Below are positions 10,583 through 21,891 of a stretch of 64,000 nt of DNA, piece after piece; positions within the stretch are counted from its first letter, which is position 1; every line of letters starts with the position of its first letter. The notes under the pieces were generated by a model that did no database searches, was not told the origin of the DNA, and was given only the letters and a program-made list of their open reading frames with translations. The stretch covers positions 124,001 to 188,000 of the forward strand of contig NZ_JAMWEG010000005.1 of the NCBI RefSeq assembly GCF_025460765.1, in the 5' to 3' direction. This DNA is from Micromonospora sp. MA102. Lineage in GTDB: Bacteria > Actinomycetota > Actinomycetes > Mycobacteriales > Micromonosporaceae. The position numbers and the translations under genes were made by a program.

Positions 10583-11527
10583 TCAGCGCAGCCGGCGCAG
10601 CAGCGCCGAGCCGGCCGCCGCGGTCGCCCCGCCCACCGTCCGGACCGCCCGCGACACGTCGGGCAGCCAGCCGCCCCGGACGGCCTCGCCGGCCGGGTTC
10701 GGGTCGAAGATGATGCCCGGGTGGGGTGCGATCGGCTGGTTGGTCAGCCCGGCGAGTCGCATGAGCGGCCCCACCAGCACGTCGTACACGCCGGGGAGCA
10801 CGGTGAAGCCGAACCGCATGACGACGTTGAGCCGCCCCACCGACACCTCCCGGCGGGGCCGGTCGACACAGTCGACCATGGCCCGGGCCACCCGCTCGGG
10901 CGTGGTGACCGGCGGCGGCGGGCGCCCGACGCGGCCCAGGTAGTTCGCCGCCTGCCGGTAGACCGGCGTGTCGACGCTGCCCGGGTTGACCAGGCAGATC
11001 CGCACGCCGGGGGTCTCCCGGGCCTCCTGCTGCAGCGCCCGGGCCAGCCCCTGCAGGCCCCACTTGGCCGCCACGTAGCCGCTCATGTAGGGCGCGGTGA
11101 TGTGCCCGAGGACCGAGCCGGTGAGGACCAGCGTGCCGGCCGAGGCGGCCCGGAAGCGGCGCAGCGCCACCCGGGCCACCTCGCTCGCGGCCAGCAGGTC
11201 GGTGCGGACGACCTGGTCGAAGACCTCCGCGGGGGTCTCGTCGAAGCGGCCGTAGGCCATCACGGCGGCGGTGTGCACCCAGGCGTCGATGCGGCCGAAC
11301 TCGGCCTCCGCCGCATCGGCCAGGGCGGCCACCGCGCCGGGCGCGGTGACGTCCAGCGGTACGGTCAGCACCTCGGCGCCGGCCGCCCGGCACTCGTCGC
11401 GTACCTGCGCCAGGGTGGCGGGGGAGCGGGCCGCGAGGACCAGACGGTCCCCGCGGCCGGCGAACTCCCGGGCCGCCGCCCGGCCGATCCCGCTGGTCGC
11501 GCCGGTGATGACCACCGTACGGCTCAC
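10583..11527 (-). CDS. Short-chain dehydrogenase/reductase
   Basis: The 314-residue protein has the classical SDR motifs: the cofactor-binding TGATSGIGRAAA at about 8-19, the DVTAPG motif, and the active-site region with LTGSVLGH...YMSGYVAAKWG giving the Ser, Tyr (YVAAK) and Lys. It is an NAD(P)-dependent oxidoreductase of unknown substrate. The extra C-terminal 70 residues after the catalytic core (GFTVLPGVYDVLVGPLMRLAG) are more hydrophobic and occur in membrane-associated SDRs. It starts with GTG at 11527, overlapping the stop of the upstream zinc alcohol dehydrogenase by four bases (GTGA), so the two are translationally coupled. Confidence 0.87.
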   Translation of the reverse strand: MSRTVVITGATSGIGRAAAREFAGRGDRLVLAARSPATLAQVRDECRAAGAEVLTVPLDVTAPGAVAALADAAEAEFGRIDAWVHTAAVMAYGRFDETPAEVFDQVVRTDLLAASEVARVALRRFRAASAGTLVLTGSVLGHITAPYMSGYVAAKWGLQGLARALQQEARETPGVRICLVNPGSVDTPVYRQAANYLGRVGRPPPPVTTPERVARAMVDCVDRPRREVSVGRLNVVMRFGFTVLPGVYDVLVGPLMRLAGLTNQPIAPHPGIIFDPNPAGEAVRGGWLPDVSRAVRTVGGATAAAGSALLRRLR

Positions 11528-12708
11528 GGTTGGAGCACGACCTTGACGCAGCCGTCCTGCTTCTTCTGGAACATCTCGTACGCCTGCGGCGCCCGCGCCA
11601 GGGGCAGCCGGTGGGTCCGCAGGTCCTCGACGCCGAGCGGGTCGTCGTCGCCGGCGAGCAGCGGCATGATCTCGTCGACCCACCGCTTCACGTGGCACTG
11701 GCCCATGCGCAGTTGGACGCCCCGGTCGAACATCTCCATGAGCGGCATGGGGTCCTGCTCGCCGCCGTACACGCCGGAGATCGACACGGTGCCGCCGCGC
11801 CGGACCGCCTTGAGCGCGGCGTGCAGCACGACGAGCCGGTCCACGCCGGCCTTGTCGGTCATGGTCTGGGCCAGCTTGTCCGGCAGCAGGCCGGCGGCCG
11901 CCTGGGCGACCTTGCCCAGCGGCGCGCCGTGCGCCTCCATGCCCACGGCGTCGATGACCGCGTCCGGGCCGCGCCCGTCGACCAGGTCGATCAGGGCGCC
12001 GGGCACGTCGTCCAGCTCGCTGACGTCGAGCACCTCGATGCCGTGCCGGCGGGCCATCTCCAGCCGCTCCGGCACCAGGTCCAGCCCGATCACCCGGTCG
12101 GCGCCGAGGTGCCGGCCGATGCGGGCGCAGAACTGCCCGACGGGGCCGAGGCCGAACACGGCCAGGGTGCCGCCGCGCGGGGTGTCGGCGTACTTCACGG
12201 CCTGCCAGGCGGTGGGCAGGATGTCGGAGAGGTAGAGCCAGCGCTCGTCGGGCCCGGTCTCCGGGATCTTGATCGGGCCGAACTGGGCCTGCGGCACCCG
12301 CAGGTACTCGGCCTGCCCGCCGGGGACGGAGCCGTACAGCGAGGTGTAGCCGAACAGCGCGGCGCCCTTGCCCTGGCTGGTCACCTGGGTGGTCTCGCAC
12401 TGGGCGTAGAGCTGGCGGTCGCACATCCAGCACGAGCCGCAGGAGATGTTGAACGGGACGACCACGCGGTCGCCGGGCTTGAGCCGGGTCACCCCCGGAC
12501 CGACCTCCTCGACGACGCCCATCGGCTCGTGCCCGAGCACGTCGCCGGGCTTGAGGTACGGCCCGAGCACCTCGTACAGGTGCAGGTCGGAGCCGCAGAT
12601 GGCGGTCGAGGTGACGCGGATGACCGCGTCGGTCGGCTCCTCGATCCGGGGGTTCGGTACATCCTCGACGCGGACGTCACGCTTGCCGTGCCAGGTCAGT
12701 GCCTTCAT
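11524..12708 (-). CDS. Zinc-dependent alcohol/formaldehyde dehydrogenase family protein
   Basis: This 394-residue medium-chain dehydrogenase has the catalytic zinc site C-G-S-D (AICGSDLHLY) with GHEPMGVVEEVG, a structural zinc set C-G-S-C-W-M-C in NISCGSCWMCDRQLYAQC and the Rossmann motif VFGLGPVGQFCARIG. The insertion around SISGVYGG resembles the glutathione-independent formaldehyde dehydrogenase group. Conserved homology begins at MKALTWHG, so I used the ATG at 12708 rather than one 30 nt upstream. The upstream site (GAGGGGAC) is acceptable. Coupled by a 4-nt overlap to the downstream SDR gene, which suggests successive oxidation/reduction steps on one substrate. The substrate is not evident. 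Confidence 0.85.
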   Translation of the reverse strand: MKALTWHGKRDVRVEDVPNPRIEEPTDAVIRVTSTAICGSDLHLYEVLGPYLKPGDVLGHEPMGVVEEVGPGVTRLKPGDRVVVPFNISCGSCWMCDRQLYAQCETTQVTSQGKGAALFGYTSLYGSVPGGQAEYLRVPQAQFGPIKIPETGPDERWLYLSDILPTAWQAVKYADTPRGGTLAVFGLGPVGQFCARIGRHLGADRVIGLDLVPERLEMARRHGIEVLDVSELDDVPGALIDLVDGRGPDAVIDAVGMEAHGAPLGKVAQAAAGLLPDKLAQTMTDKAGVDRLVVLHAALKAVRRGGTVSISGVYGGEQDPMPLMEMFDRGVQLRMGQCHVKRWVDEIMPLLAGDDDPLGVEDLRTHRLPLARAPQAYEMFQKKQDGCVKVVLQP

Positions 12709-12805
12709 GCCTGAATGTCCCCTCTCGGTGCCGTCCATCGGACTGCTACCCGCGGGAGAGGGGTTGAACCGGCGGCGCTGCGGCCCGCGTCGCCCCGGAA
12801 AAGGG

Positions 12806-12840
12806 CGACCGCCGCGCCCCGGGTGGGGGCGCGGCGGTCG
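12806..12840 (-). terminator. Strong hairpin downstream of sdhB
   Basis: A perfect 15-bp GC-rich stem (CGACCGCCGCGCCCC and complement) with a 5-nt loop lies 22 nt after the sdhB stop. It has no T-tract, as is common in high-GC actinobacteria. Confidence 0.75.
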
Positions 12841-12862
12841 GGTGGGTCGGACGGCGGGCGGC

Positions 12863-13620
12863 TCAGGACCCCGGGGTGCCGGCGCGCTTGGACGTCGCCT
12901 TGAGGTAGTCGCGGTTGAGCCGGCCGATGGTGTTCAGCGGGATGCCCTTCGGGCAGGCCGCCGCGCACTCGCCGATGTTGGTGCAGCCGCCGAAGCCGGC
13001 CTCGTCGTGCGCGTCCACCATGCCGATCACCCGGGTGTACCGCTCGGGCTGGCCCTGCGGCAGCAGCGAGAGCTGGGTGATCTTGGCGGCGGTGAACAGC
13101 ATGCCGGAGCCGTTCGGGCAGGCCGCCACGCAGGCGCCGCAGCCGATGCAGGCGGCCGACTCGAAGGCCGCGTCGGCGTTGGCCTTGGCCACCGGCGTGG
13201 AGTGCGCCTCCGGGGCGCTGCCGGTCGGCGCGGTGACGTAGCCGCCGGCGGCGATGATCTGGTCGAAGGCGTTGCGGTCGACCACGAGGTCCTTGACGAC
13301 CGGGAAGGCCCGGGCCCGCCACGGCTCGATGTCGATCGTGTCCCCGTCGGAGAACTGCCGCATGTGCAGCTGGCAGGCGGTGGTGCCGCGCTGCGGGCCG
13401 TGCGCCTCACCGTTGATCATGAGGCTGCACATGCCGCAGATGCCCTCGCGGCAGTCGTGGTCGAACGCGACCGGCTCCTCGCCGTCGAGGATCAGCCGCT
13501 CGTTGAGCACGTCGAGCATCTCCAGGAAGGACATGTCCGGGGACACGTCCTGCACCGGGTAGGTCACCATCTGACCCTTGTCCTCGGGGCCCTTCTGGCG
13601 CCAGATGCGCAGGGTCAGGT

Positions 13621-13624
<4 letters not shown>
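12863..13624 (-). CDS. sdhB: Succinate dehydrogenase iron-sulfur subunit
   Basis: The 253-residue protein carries the three cluster motifs of SdhB/FrdB: a plant-ferredoxin-type [2Fe-2S] site with Cys58, Cys63, Cys66 and Cys84 (CREGICGMC and TTAC), a [4Fe-4S] site [12 protein letters not shown], and a [3Fe-4S] site built on [14 protein letters not shown]. It passes electrons from SdhA FAD to the membrane quinone. It begins with a GTG that overlaps the sdhA stop by four bases. In MtSdh1-like and B. subtilis-like type-B complexes, subunit order is C-A-B with a single anchor subunit, as found here. Confidence 0.95.
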
Positions 13625-15555
<1,931 letters not shown>

Positions 15556-15556
15556 G

Positions 15557-16246
15557 TCAGGCCACCAATCCGGTGAGTACGGCAAACGGGACCACGAGGT
15601 AGCCGACGCAGAGCGCGACGGCGAAGACGAGGGCCGCGGCGCGCGCCCGGCGCTCGCCCTTCGGGGTCTGCTGGCCGAGGCTGCGGAACGCGCTGAACGC
15701 GCCGTGCCGCAGGTGGAAGCCGAGCGTGACGATCGCCAGGGTGTAGAAGAGCGTGACGTACCAGCGGTCCGCCGCGAAGTCCTGGACCACGTTGCCGTAG
15801 GGGTTGGCCGGGTCGCCCTGCGGGTTCAGGTGACCGGTCGTCAGGTCCAGGATGTGGTAGATCACGAAGAGCAGGATGATCACACCACCCCAGCGCATCG
15901 TGCGGGCCGCGTAGTTCACGTGGATCTTCCTGCGGTGCGCGTACGCCACCGGGCGGGCGGCCCGGGCACGCATCGCGAGCACGGTGGCCGAGACGATGTG
16001 CGCCACCACCGCCACGGTGAGCACGGTGCGCTGGATCCACAGGTACCAGGTCGACGGCAGCAGCGGCGTTCCGATCTCGCGGAGCCAGTGCGCGTAGTGG
16101 TCGAACGAGGTCTCGCCCGTGAAGATCTTCAGGTTGCCGAGCATGTGCGCGATCAGGAACAGCACGAGGATGATGCCCGTCACCGCCATGACGGCCTTGA
16201 GGCCGACGTTCGAGCGGATGGGCGACCGAGTTTTCGTGATTACCAC
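15557..16246 (-). CDS. sdhC: Succinate dehydrogenase cytochrome b subunit (type B anchor)
   Basis: The 229-residue membrane protein has five hydrophobic segments, for example [20 protein letters not shown] near the N-terminus and [14 protein letters not shown] in the middle, with His residues (AHMLG, VAHIV, YHILD, GFHLRHG) suited to bind two haems. Its length and the lack of an sdhD gene mark a type-B, single-anchor, menaquinone-linked complex. I chose the GTG at 16246: a TTGGAC/TAGCGT promoter ends seven bases before it, implying a leaderless transcript. An upstream in-frame ATG at 16312 would lie within the promoter. First gene of sdhCAB. Confidence 0.92.
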   Translation of the reverse strand: MVITKTRSPIRSNVGLKAVMAVTGIILVLFLIAHMLGNLKIFTGETSFDHYAHWLREIGTPLLPSTWYLWIQRTVLTVAVVAHIVSATVLAMRARAARPVAYAHRRKIHVNYAARTMRWGGVIILLFVIYHILDLTTGHLNPQGDPANPYGNVVQDFAADRWYVTLFYTLAIVTLGFHLRHGAFSAFRSLGQQTPKGERRARAAALVFAVALCVGYLVVPFAVLTGLVA

Positions 16247-16253
16247 GTGACCG

Positions 16254-16283
16254 ACGCTAGGAGCAGTTTGATCAGTCGTCCAA
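16254..16283 (-). promoter_or_regulatory. sdhCAB promoter (TTGGAC-18-TAGCGT), leaderless
   Basis: The -35 TTGGAC (16283-16278) and -10 TAGCGT (16259-16254) are 18 bp apart on the minus strand, and the -10 ends seven bases before the GTG start of sdhC. Confidence 0.7.
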
Positions 16284-16304
16284 TGCATCGACCTCGCAGT
16301 CTTG

Positions 16305-16319
16305 ATAGCCATAAGCTAT
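16305..16319. promoter_or_regulatory. Probable LysR-type operator ATAGC-N5-GCTAT
   Basis: The dyad ATAGCCATAAGCTAT matches the T-N11-A rule for LysR-family sites. It overlaps the lysR -10 element TAAGCT (16312-16317), which ends six bases before the lysR ATG, and lies 22 bp upstream of the divergent sdhCAB -35. Binding here would repress lysR and could activate sdhCAB. Confidence 0.65.
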
Positions 16320-16323
16320 ACAG

Positions 16324-17253
16324 ATGCAGCTCCATCAGCTCCGGTACTTCGTCGCGGTCGCAGAAGTACGACATTTCACCCAAGCTGCTGATCTGGTGGG
16401 CATCACGCAGCCCTCGTTGAGTAAGCAAATTCACGCCCTGGAGGCCGACCTGGGGGCTCCGCTGTTCGAGCGGGTAAGGGGCAACATCGCCCTCACCGCG
16501 GCCGGTGAGGTGCTGCTGCCGTTGGCCAAGCGGATCCTCGCCGACGTCGAGACCGCCACCCGGGAGGTGCAGGAGCTGGTCGGCCTGCGGCGGGGCCGGG
16601 TCCGGCTCGGCGCCACCCCCAGCCTGGCCACCTCGCTGGCGCCCCCGGTGCTGCGCCGGTTCCGCGACGCCCACCCCACCGTCGACCTCCGCGTGGAGGA
16701 GGGCGGCTCGCAGGACCTGGTCCGCGACCTGCTCCGCGGCGACCTCGACCTGGCGCTGATCATCATGCCGTCCGCCGGCACCGACCCGGGGCTGCGCGCC
16801 GACCCGATCCTGCGCGAGAGCCTCGTGGTCGCCTCGGTCGACCCGCTGCCGGCCGCCTCCGACCGGGGCGAGGTGCGCATCACCGACCTGCGCGACCAAC
16901 CGCTGGTGATGTTCCGCCAGGGCTACGACCTGCGCGACGCCACGCTCCAGGCGTGCCGGGCGGCCGGCTTCGAGCCCACCCTGTCGGTGGACGGCGGGGA
17001 GCTGGACGCCGTGCTCAGCTTCGTCGAGGCCGGCCTCGGCGCCGCGCTGGTGCCCGGCATCGCGGTCACCCGCCGCCCCGGCATCCGGGTCACCCGGCTC
17101 GCCCCGCCCGGCGTCCGCCGGACCATCGCGGTGGCCCGCCGCCGCGACGTGGTGCCCACCCACGCCGGCCGCGAGCTGCGCCGCATCCTCCTGGAGTACG
17201 TGCACGACGCCACCGCCGCCGACCAGCTCCCGGCCGGCGTGGAGCCGCTCTAG
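16324..17253 (+). CDS. LysR family transcriptional regulator
   Basis: The 309-residue protein has the N-terminal LysR winged helix-turn-helix (residues about 3-60: LRYFVAVAEVRHFTQAAD, ITQPSLSKQIHALEADLG) and a periplasmic-binding-protein-like effector domain from about 90. The gene is divergent from sdhCAB with 77 bp between start codons, and a T-N11-A dyad lies in the gap, so it very probably controls its own gene and sdhCAB. The -10 TAAGCT six bases before the ATG suggests a leaderless message. The effector is unknown. A dicarboxylate is a reasonable guess. Its stop overlaps the convergent hrpA stop by four bases. Confidence 0.9.
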   Translation: MQLHQLRYFVAVAEVRHFTQAADLVGITQPSLSKQIHALEADLGAPLFERVRGNIALTAAGEVLLPLAKRILADVETATREVQELVGLRRGRVRLGATPSLATSLAPPVLRRFRDAHPTVDLRVEEGGSQDLVRDLLRGDLDLALIIMPSAGTDPGLRADPILRESLVVASVDPLPAASDRGEVRITDLRDQPLVMFRQGYDLRDATLQACRAAGFEPTLSVDGGELDAVLSFVEAGLGAALVPGIAVTRRPGIRVTRLAPPGVRRTIAVARRRDVVPTHAGRELRRILLEYVHDATAADQLPAGVEPL

Positions 17254-20200
17254 CGGCCCTCGGCGTCGTCCATGGCGCGGTAGATGCGCTGCTCGGAGAC
17301 CGGGTACGGGGTGCCGAGCGCCTGGGCGAAGACGTTCACCCGCAGCTCCTCGATCATCCAGCGGATCTGCCGGACCGCGGTGGACTGCCGCTTCGACGGG
17401 GGCAGCGCGGCGAGCAGGTCCTGGTACTCCTTCTGCACCACGGCGATCCGGTCCTGCTGCTGTTTGTCCCGCTGCGGGTTGCCGGGCAGCCGGTCCAGCC
17501 GCCGCTCGATCGCGGTCAGGTAGCGCAGCAGGTCGGGCAGGCGGGCGTACCCGGCCTCGGTGATGAAGCCCTTGTGCACGAGGCCGCCGAGCTGATTGCG
17601 GATGTCGGCCAGCGCGGCCACGACGGCCAGGTTCCGGGTGGCGCCCAGTCGCTGCTCCACCGCGTACGCGGCGGCCAGCACCTGCCGGACCCGGCCCATC
17701 ACCTCCACCACCGTGTCGACCAGGTCGGCGCGGACCCGCTCCCGCAGGGCGGCGAAGCCCTCGGCGTCCCAGGCCGGGCCGCCCGCGTCCGCCATCAGCT
17801 TGTCGATGGCCGCGCCGGCCGCGTCCTCGATCAGCGCCGGCACCCCGCCGTGCGGGTTGCGGGACAGCGCCAGCTTCGCCTCGTTGCTGAGCCGCCCCTG
17901 GAGGAACTTCGCCGGGGAGGGCACGGTCAGCCGGAGCAGCCGCCGGGTGCCGGCCCAGTGCGCGGCCTCCTGCTCGGCGGGGGAGTCGAACACCTTCACC
18001 CCGACGGTCGTGCCCTCGTCGACCAGGGCCGGGTACGCGGTCACCGCGTAGCCCGCGCGGACCTGCTCGATGGTGCGCGGCAGGGTGCCGATGGACCACT
18101 CCGTCAGGCCGGTGCGGGCCACGTCCGGCGCGGCGGCGGCGACGACCTGGCGTACCTCCTGGCGCAGCTCGCGTTGCAGGGCCGGCAGGTCCTTGCCCTC
18201 GGCGACCGGCTTGTCGTCCTCGCCGAGCACGCGGAAGGTGACCCGCAGGTGCGGCGGCAGCCGGCCCGGGTCCCAGGCGTCCGGCGGGACGGTCACCCCG
18301 GTCATCCGGCGCAGCTGCCGGGTGAGCGCGGCGAGCAGCGGCTCCTCGCCGGGCGTGATCGCGGCGAGGGCCGCCCGGGCGTAGTCGGGCACCGGGACGA
18401 AGTTGCGCCGGATCGCCTTGGGCAGCGACCGGATCAGCGCGATCACCAGTTCCTCGCGCAGGCCGGGCACCTGCCAGTCGAAGCTCTCCGCCGGCACCTG
18501 GTTGAGCAGCGGCAGCGGGATGTCCACCGTGACGCCGTCGGTGGGGGTGCCCGGGTCGAAGGTGTAGGTGAGCGGCAGGGCGACCCCGTCGGCCCGCCAC
18601 TCGTCCGGGTAGTCGGTCTCGTCCAACCCGCCCCGCCCGGAGTTGACCAGCAGCTCGCGGGTGAAGGTGAGCAGGTCCGGCTGCTCCCGGCGGGTCTTCT
18701 TCCACCAGGTGTCGAAGTGCCGGCCGGACACCACGTCGGCGGGGATCCGCTGGTCGTAGAAGTGGTAGATGGTCTCGTCGTCGACCAGGATGTCCCGCCG
18801 GCGGGCCCGGTTCTCCAGCTCCTCCACCTCGGCCAGCAGCCGCTGGTTGTCCGCCCAGAACTGGTGGTGGGTCTGCCAGTCGCCCTCCACGAGGGCGTGC
18901 CGGAGGAACAGCTCCCGACTCAGCACCGGGTCGATCCGGCCGAAATTGACCTTGCGGGAGGTGACCAGCGGGATGCCGTAGAGGGTGACCTTCTCGTAGG
19001 CCATCACGGCGGCCTGCTTCTTCTCCCAGTGCGGCTCGCTGTAGCTGCGCTTCACCAGGTGCTGGGCGAGCGGCTCGACCCACTCCGGCTCGACCCGGCC
19101 GGCCACCCGGCCCCAGAGCCGGGAGGTCTCGACCAGCTCGGCGGCCATCACCCAGCGCGGCGGCTTCCGGAACAGCGCCGAGCCCGGGAAGATCGCGAAC
19201 TTCGCCCCGCGTGCCCCCAGGTACTCGTGCTTCTGCGCGTCCTTGAGCCCGAGGTGGGAGAGCAGGCCGGGCAGCAGGGACTGGTGCACCTTCGGGGTGT
19301 CGATCTCCTCGGGCAGGTCCGCGCCGGCCCCGCGCCGGCCGTCACCCTTGTCCGAGGTACGCAGCACCTGGCGCAGCTGGCTGACGATGTCCTGCCATTC
19401 GCGCACCCGCAGGTAGTTCAGGTATTCCGCCTTGCACATCCGCCGGAACGCGCTGGAGGACAGGGCACGCTGCTGCTCCCGCAGGTAGCGCCACAGGTTC
19501 AGGTACGCGACGAAGTCCGACTCCTTGTCGGCGAACCGGGCGTGCGCCTGGTCGGCCTGCGCCTGCCTGTCGGCGGGCCGCTCGCGCGGGTCCTGGATGG
19601 ACAGCGCCGCCGCGATCACGACGACCTCGGTGGCGCAGCCGTTGCGCTCGCCCTCCAGGACCATCCGGGCCAGCCGCGGGTCGACCGGGAGCTGGGCCAG
19701 CCGCCGGCCCAGCGGGGTGAGCCGCTTCGCCGGGTCGGTCTCGGCCGGATCCAGCGCGCCCAGCTCGTGCAGCAGGTTCACGCCGTCGGTGACGTTGCGC
19801 CGGTCCGGCGGGTCGATGAACGGGAACGCGGCGATGTCGCCCAGCCCGATCGAGGTCATCTGGAGGATGACCGAGGCCAGGTTGGTGCGCAGGATCTCCG
19901 GGTCGGTGAACTCGGGCCGGGAGGCGAAGTCCGACTCGTCGTAGAGGCGGATGCAGATGCCGTCCGACGTGCGCCCGCAGCGACCCTTGCGCTGGTTGGC
20001 CGACGCCTGGGACACCGGCTCGATGGGCAGCCGCTGCACCTTGAGCCGGCTGGAGTAGCGGGAGATCCGGGCCGTGCCGGGGTCCACCACGTACTTGATG
20101 CCGGGAACCGTCAGCGAGGTCTCCGCGACGTTGGTGGCGAGCACCACCCGGCGCCCGGCGTGCGGGGCGAAGACCCGGTGCTGCTCGGCCGTGGAGAGCC

Positions 20201-21245
20201 GGGCGTAGAGGGGGAGGATCTCGGTGCCCAGCAGCGAGCGCTTCTTCTGCACCAGCTTGCCGAGCGCGTCGGCGGTGTCCCGGATCTCCCGCTCGCCGCT
20301 GAGGAAGACCAGGATGTCGCCGGGCCCCTCGGCGGCCAGTTCCTCGACCGCGTCGCCGATGGCCTGGATCTGGTCCCGGACGTTCTCCTCGTCCCCGTCG
20401 TCCTCCTCCTCGCCCTCGACGACCTCGACCAGCGGGCGGTAGCGCACCTCCACCGGATAGGTCCGGCCGGACACCTCGACGACCGGCGCCGGGTTGCCCT
20501 CGGCGTCGGCGAAGTGCTTCGCGAACCGGTCGGTCTCGATGGTCGCCGAGGTGATGATCACCTTGAGGTCGGGGCGGCGGGGCAGCAGCTGGCGGAGGTA
20601 GCCGAGGATGAAGTCGATGTTGAGGCTGCGCTCGTGCGCCTCGTCGATGATCAACGTGTCGTACTGGCGCAGCATCCGGTCGGTCTGCAGCTCGGCAAGC
20701 AGGATGCCGTCGGTCATGAGCTTGACCAGGCTGTTCTCGCCGACCTGGTCGGTGAAGCGCACCTTGTAGCCGACCACGTCGCCCAGTTCGGTGCCGAGTT
20801 CCTCGGCGATCCGGTCCGCCACCGTCCGGGCGGCGAGCCGCCGGGGCTGGGTGTGGCCGATCAGCCCGGTGACCCCGCGGCCCAGCTCCAGGCAGATCTT
20901 GGGCAGCTGGGTGGTCTTGCCGGAGCCCGTCTCGCCGGCCACGATCACCACCTGGTGGTCGCGGATGGCGGCGGCGATGTCGTCCTTGCGCTCGCTGACC
21001 GGCAGCTGCGCCGGATAGGTGATCGTCGGCACGGCGGCCCGCCGGGCGGCCAGGCGGGCCTCGGCCCGGGCCACGTCGGCCGCGATCTCGGCCAGCGCCG
21101 ACTCCCGCCGCTGCGGGTCGCGCAGCTTCCGTACCCCGTCGAGCCGCCGCTGGAGCCGGCGCTGGTCGCGGAACATCAGGGCGGGGAGGCGGCGGTGCAG
21201 GTCGCGGGCGGTCTCGGGTACGGCGGGTGCGGCTGGATTCTGCAT
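17250..21245 (-). CDS. hrpA: ATP-dependent RNA helicase HrpA
   Basis: At 1331 residues this is full length for HrpA (E. coli about 1300). The DEAH helicase core shows motif I GETGSGKTTQ, motif II DEAHERS, motif III SATIETDRF and motif VI QRKGRCGRTSDG, followed by winged-helix/ratchet (HA2), OB-fold and the long C-terminal DUF3418 region. HrpA remodels mRNA and rescues stalled ribosomes in E. coli. An acidic insertion (EGEEEDDGDEEN, near residue 290) interrupts the second RecA domain, as in other actinobacteria. A TATCCT -10 lies ten bases before the ATG, leaving almost no leader. Confidence 0.95.
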   Translation of the reverse strand: MQNPAAPAVPETARDLHRRLPALMFRDQRRLQRRLDGVRKLRDPQRRESALAEIAADVARAEARLAARRAAVPTITYPAQLPVSERKDDIAAAIRDHQVVIVAGETGSGKTTQLPKICLELGRGVTGLIGHTQPRRLAARTVADRIAEELGTELGDVVGYKVRFTDQVGENSLVKLMTDGILLAELQTDRMLRQYDTLIIDEAHERSLNIDFILGYLRQLLPRRPDLKVIITSATIETDRFAKHFADAEGNPAPVVEVSGRTYPVEVRYRPLVEVVEGEEEDDGDEENVRDQIQAIGDAVEELAAEGPGDILVFLSGEREIRDTADALGKLVQKKRSLLGTEILPLYARLSTAEQHRVFAPHAGRRVVLATNVAETSLTVPGIKYVVDPGTARISRYSSRLKVQRLPIEPVSQASANQRKGRCGRTSDGICIRLYDESDFASRPEFTDPEILRTNLASVILQMTSIGLGDIAAFPFIDPPDRRNVTDGVNLLHELGALDPAETDPAKRLTPLGRRLAQLPVDPRLARMVLEGERNGCATEVVVIAAALSIQDPRERPADRQAQADQAHARFADKESDFVAYLNLWRYLREQQRALSSSAFRRMCKAEYLNYLRVREWQDIVSQLRQVLRTSDKGDGRRGAGADLPEEIDTPKVHQSLLPGLLSHLGLKDAQKHEYLGARGAKFAIFPGSALFRKPPRWVMAAELVETSRLWGRVAGRVEPEWVEPLAQHLVKRSYSEPHWEKKQAAVMAYEKVTLYGIPLVTSRKVNFGRIDPVLSRELFLRHALVEGDWQTHHQFWADNQRLLAEVEELENRARRRDILVDDETIYHFYDQRIPADVVSGRHFDTWWKKTRREQPDLLTFTRELLVNSGRGGLDETDYPDEWRADGVALPLTYTFDPGTPTDGVTVDIPLPLLNQVPAESFDWQVPGLREELVIALIRSLPKAIRRNFVPVPDYARAALAAITPGEEPLLAALTRQLRRMTGVTVPPDAWDPGRLPPHLRVTFRVLGEDDKPVAEGKDLPALQRELRQEVRQVVAAAAPDVARTGLTEWSIGTLPRTIEQVRAGYAVTAYPALVDEGTTVGVKVFDSPAEQEAAHWAGTRRLLRLTVPSPAKFLQGRLSNEAKLALSRNPHGGVPALIEDAAGAAIDKLMADAGGPAWDAEGFAALRERVRADLVDTVVEVMGRVRQVLAAAYAVEQRLGATRNLAVVAALADIRNQLGGLVHKGFITEAGYARLPDLLRYLTAIERRLDRLPGNPQRDKQQQDRIAVVQKEYQDLLAALPPSKRQSTAVRQIRWMIEELRVNVFAQALGTPYPVSEQRIYRAMDDAEGR

Positions 21246-21345
21246 GACGTCGCCAAGGATAGGCAGGCGTGCGGCGGAGCGCCCCCGGGTTACCGGCGAC
21301 CGCGGCCGTCCGCGCGCCCTCCCAGGTGGGAACGGGTGGCCGGGC

Positions 21346-21351
21346 TAGAGT
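21346..21351 (+). promoter_or_regulatory. -10 element TAGAGT
   Basis: TAGAGT lies 32 nt upstream of the deaminase-like gene and fits the TAnnnT pattern, predicting a leader of about 25 nt with a GGGACGGGA ribosome site. Confidence 0.5.
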
Positions 21352-21383
21352 TTCCGCCGAGGCGAGGTCGACGACGGGACGGG

Positions 21384-21860
21384 ATGATCATGCGGGACAC
21401 CGACCGGGCGCTGGTGCAGGCCGCGATGGCCGTCGCCAAGCTGCGCTGCCGCAGCGACAACCACACCGTCGCCGCCGCCGCGCGGACCACGGACGGCCGG
21501 GTCTTCAGCGGCGTGAACGTCTACCACTTCACCGGCGGCCCGTGTGCCGAGGTGGTGGCCATCGGTGCCGCCGCCACGCAGGGCGCGGGGGACCTGGAGA
21601 CCATCGTCGCGGTGGGGGACCGGGGCCGGGGCGTCATCCCGCCGTGCGGCCGGTGCCGGCAGGTGCTCCTCGACTACTTCCCGTCGATCCGGGTGATCGT
21701 CGGCCCGCCGGACGCGCTGCGGGCGGTCCCGGTGACCGACCTGCTGCCGGAGACGTACGTCTGGTCGGACCACCAGGTGGAGGTGCCGGTCGGGCCGCCG
21801 CGCACCGGGGTGTGGCCGATGCCGGTGGTGCCGGGCAGCCGCCAGGCCGCCGAGGACTGA
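21384..21860 (+). CDS. Cytidine/blasticidin-S deaminase family protein
   Basis: The 158-residue protein has the zinc-dependent cytidine deaminase signature: Cys54-Ala-Glu56 (GGPCAEVVAIGAA) and Cys88/Cys91 in PPCGRCRQVLLDYFP. It would deaminate cytidine, deoxycytidine or a related aminopyrimidine nucleoside in the cytosol. It is about 25 residues longer than housekeeping Cdd, with a C-terminal VWSDHQVEVPVGPPRTGVWP extension, and the CR...NHTVAAAARTTDGRVFSGVNV region resembles the blasticidin-S deaminase-like subgroup. Two in-frame ATGs (21384 and 21390) are almost equivalent. It faces away from hrpA, with the two start codons about 140 nt apart. Confidence 0.8.
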   Translation: MIMRDTDRALVQAAMAVAKLRCRSDNHTVAAAARTTDGRVFSGVNVYHFTGGPCAEVVAIGAAATQGAGDLETIVAVGDRGRGVIPPCGRCRQVLLDYFPSIRVIVGPPDALRAVPVTDLLPETYVWSDHQVEVPVGPPRTGVWPMPVVPGSRQAAED

Positions 21861-21891
21861 GCCCGCTCGCACGGAGCGTCGTCGCCCGGTC

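Noticed and set aside
16953..21860. A very long open frame on the plus strand through the hrpA region
   Set aside because: It is the antisense image of hrpA, which has all helicase motifs. Only its last 158 codons, after the hrpA start, form a real gene.
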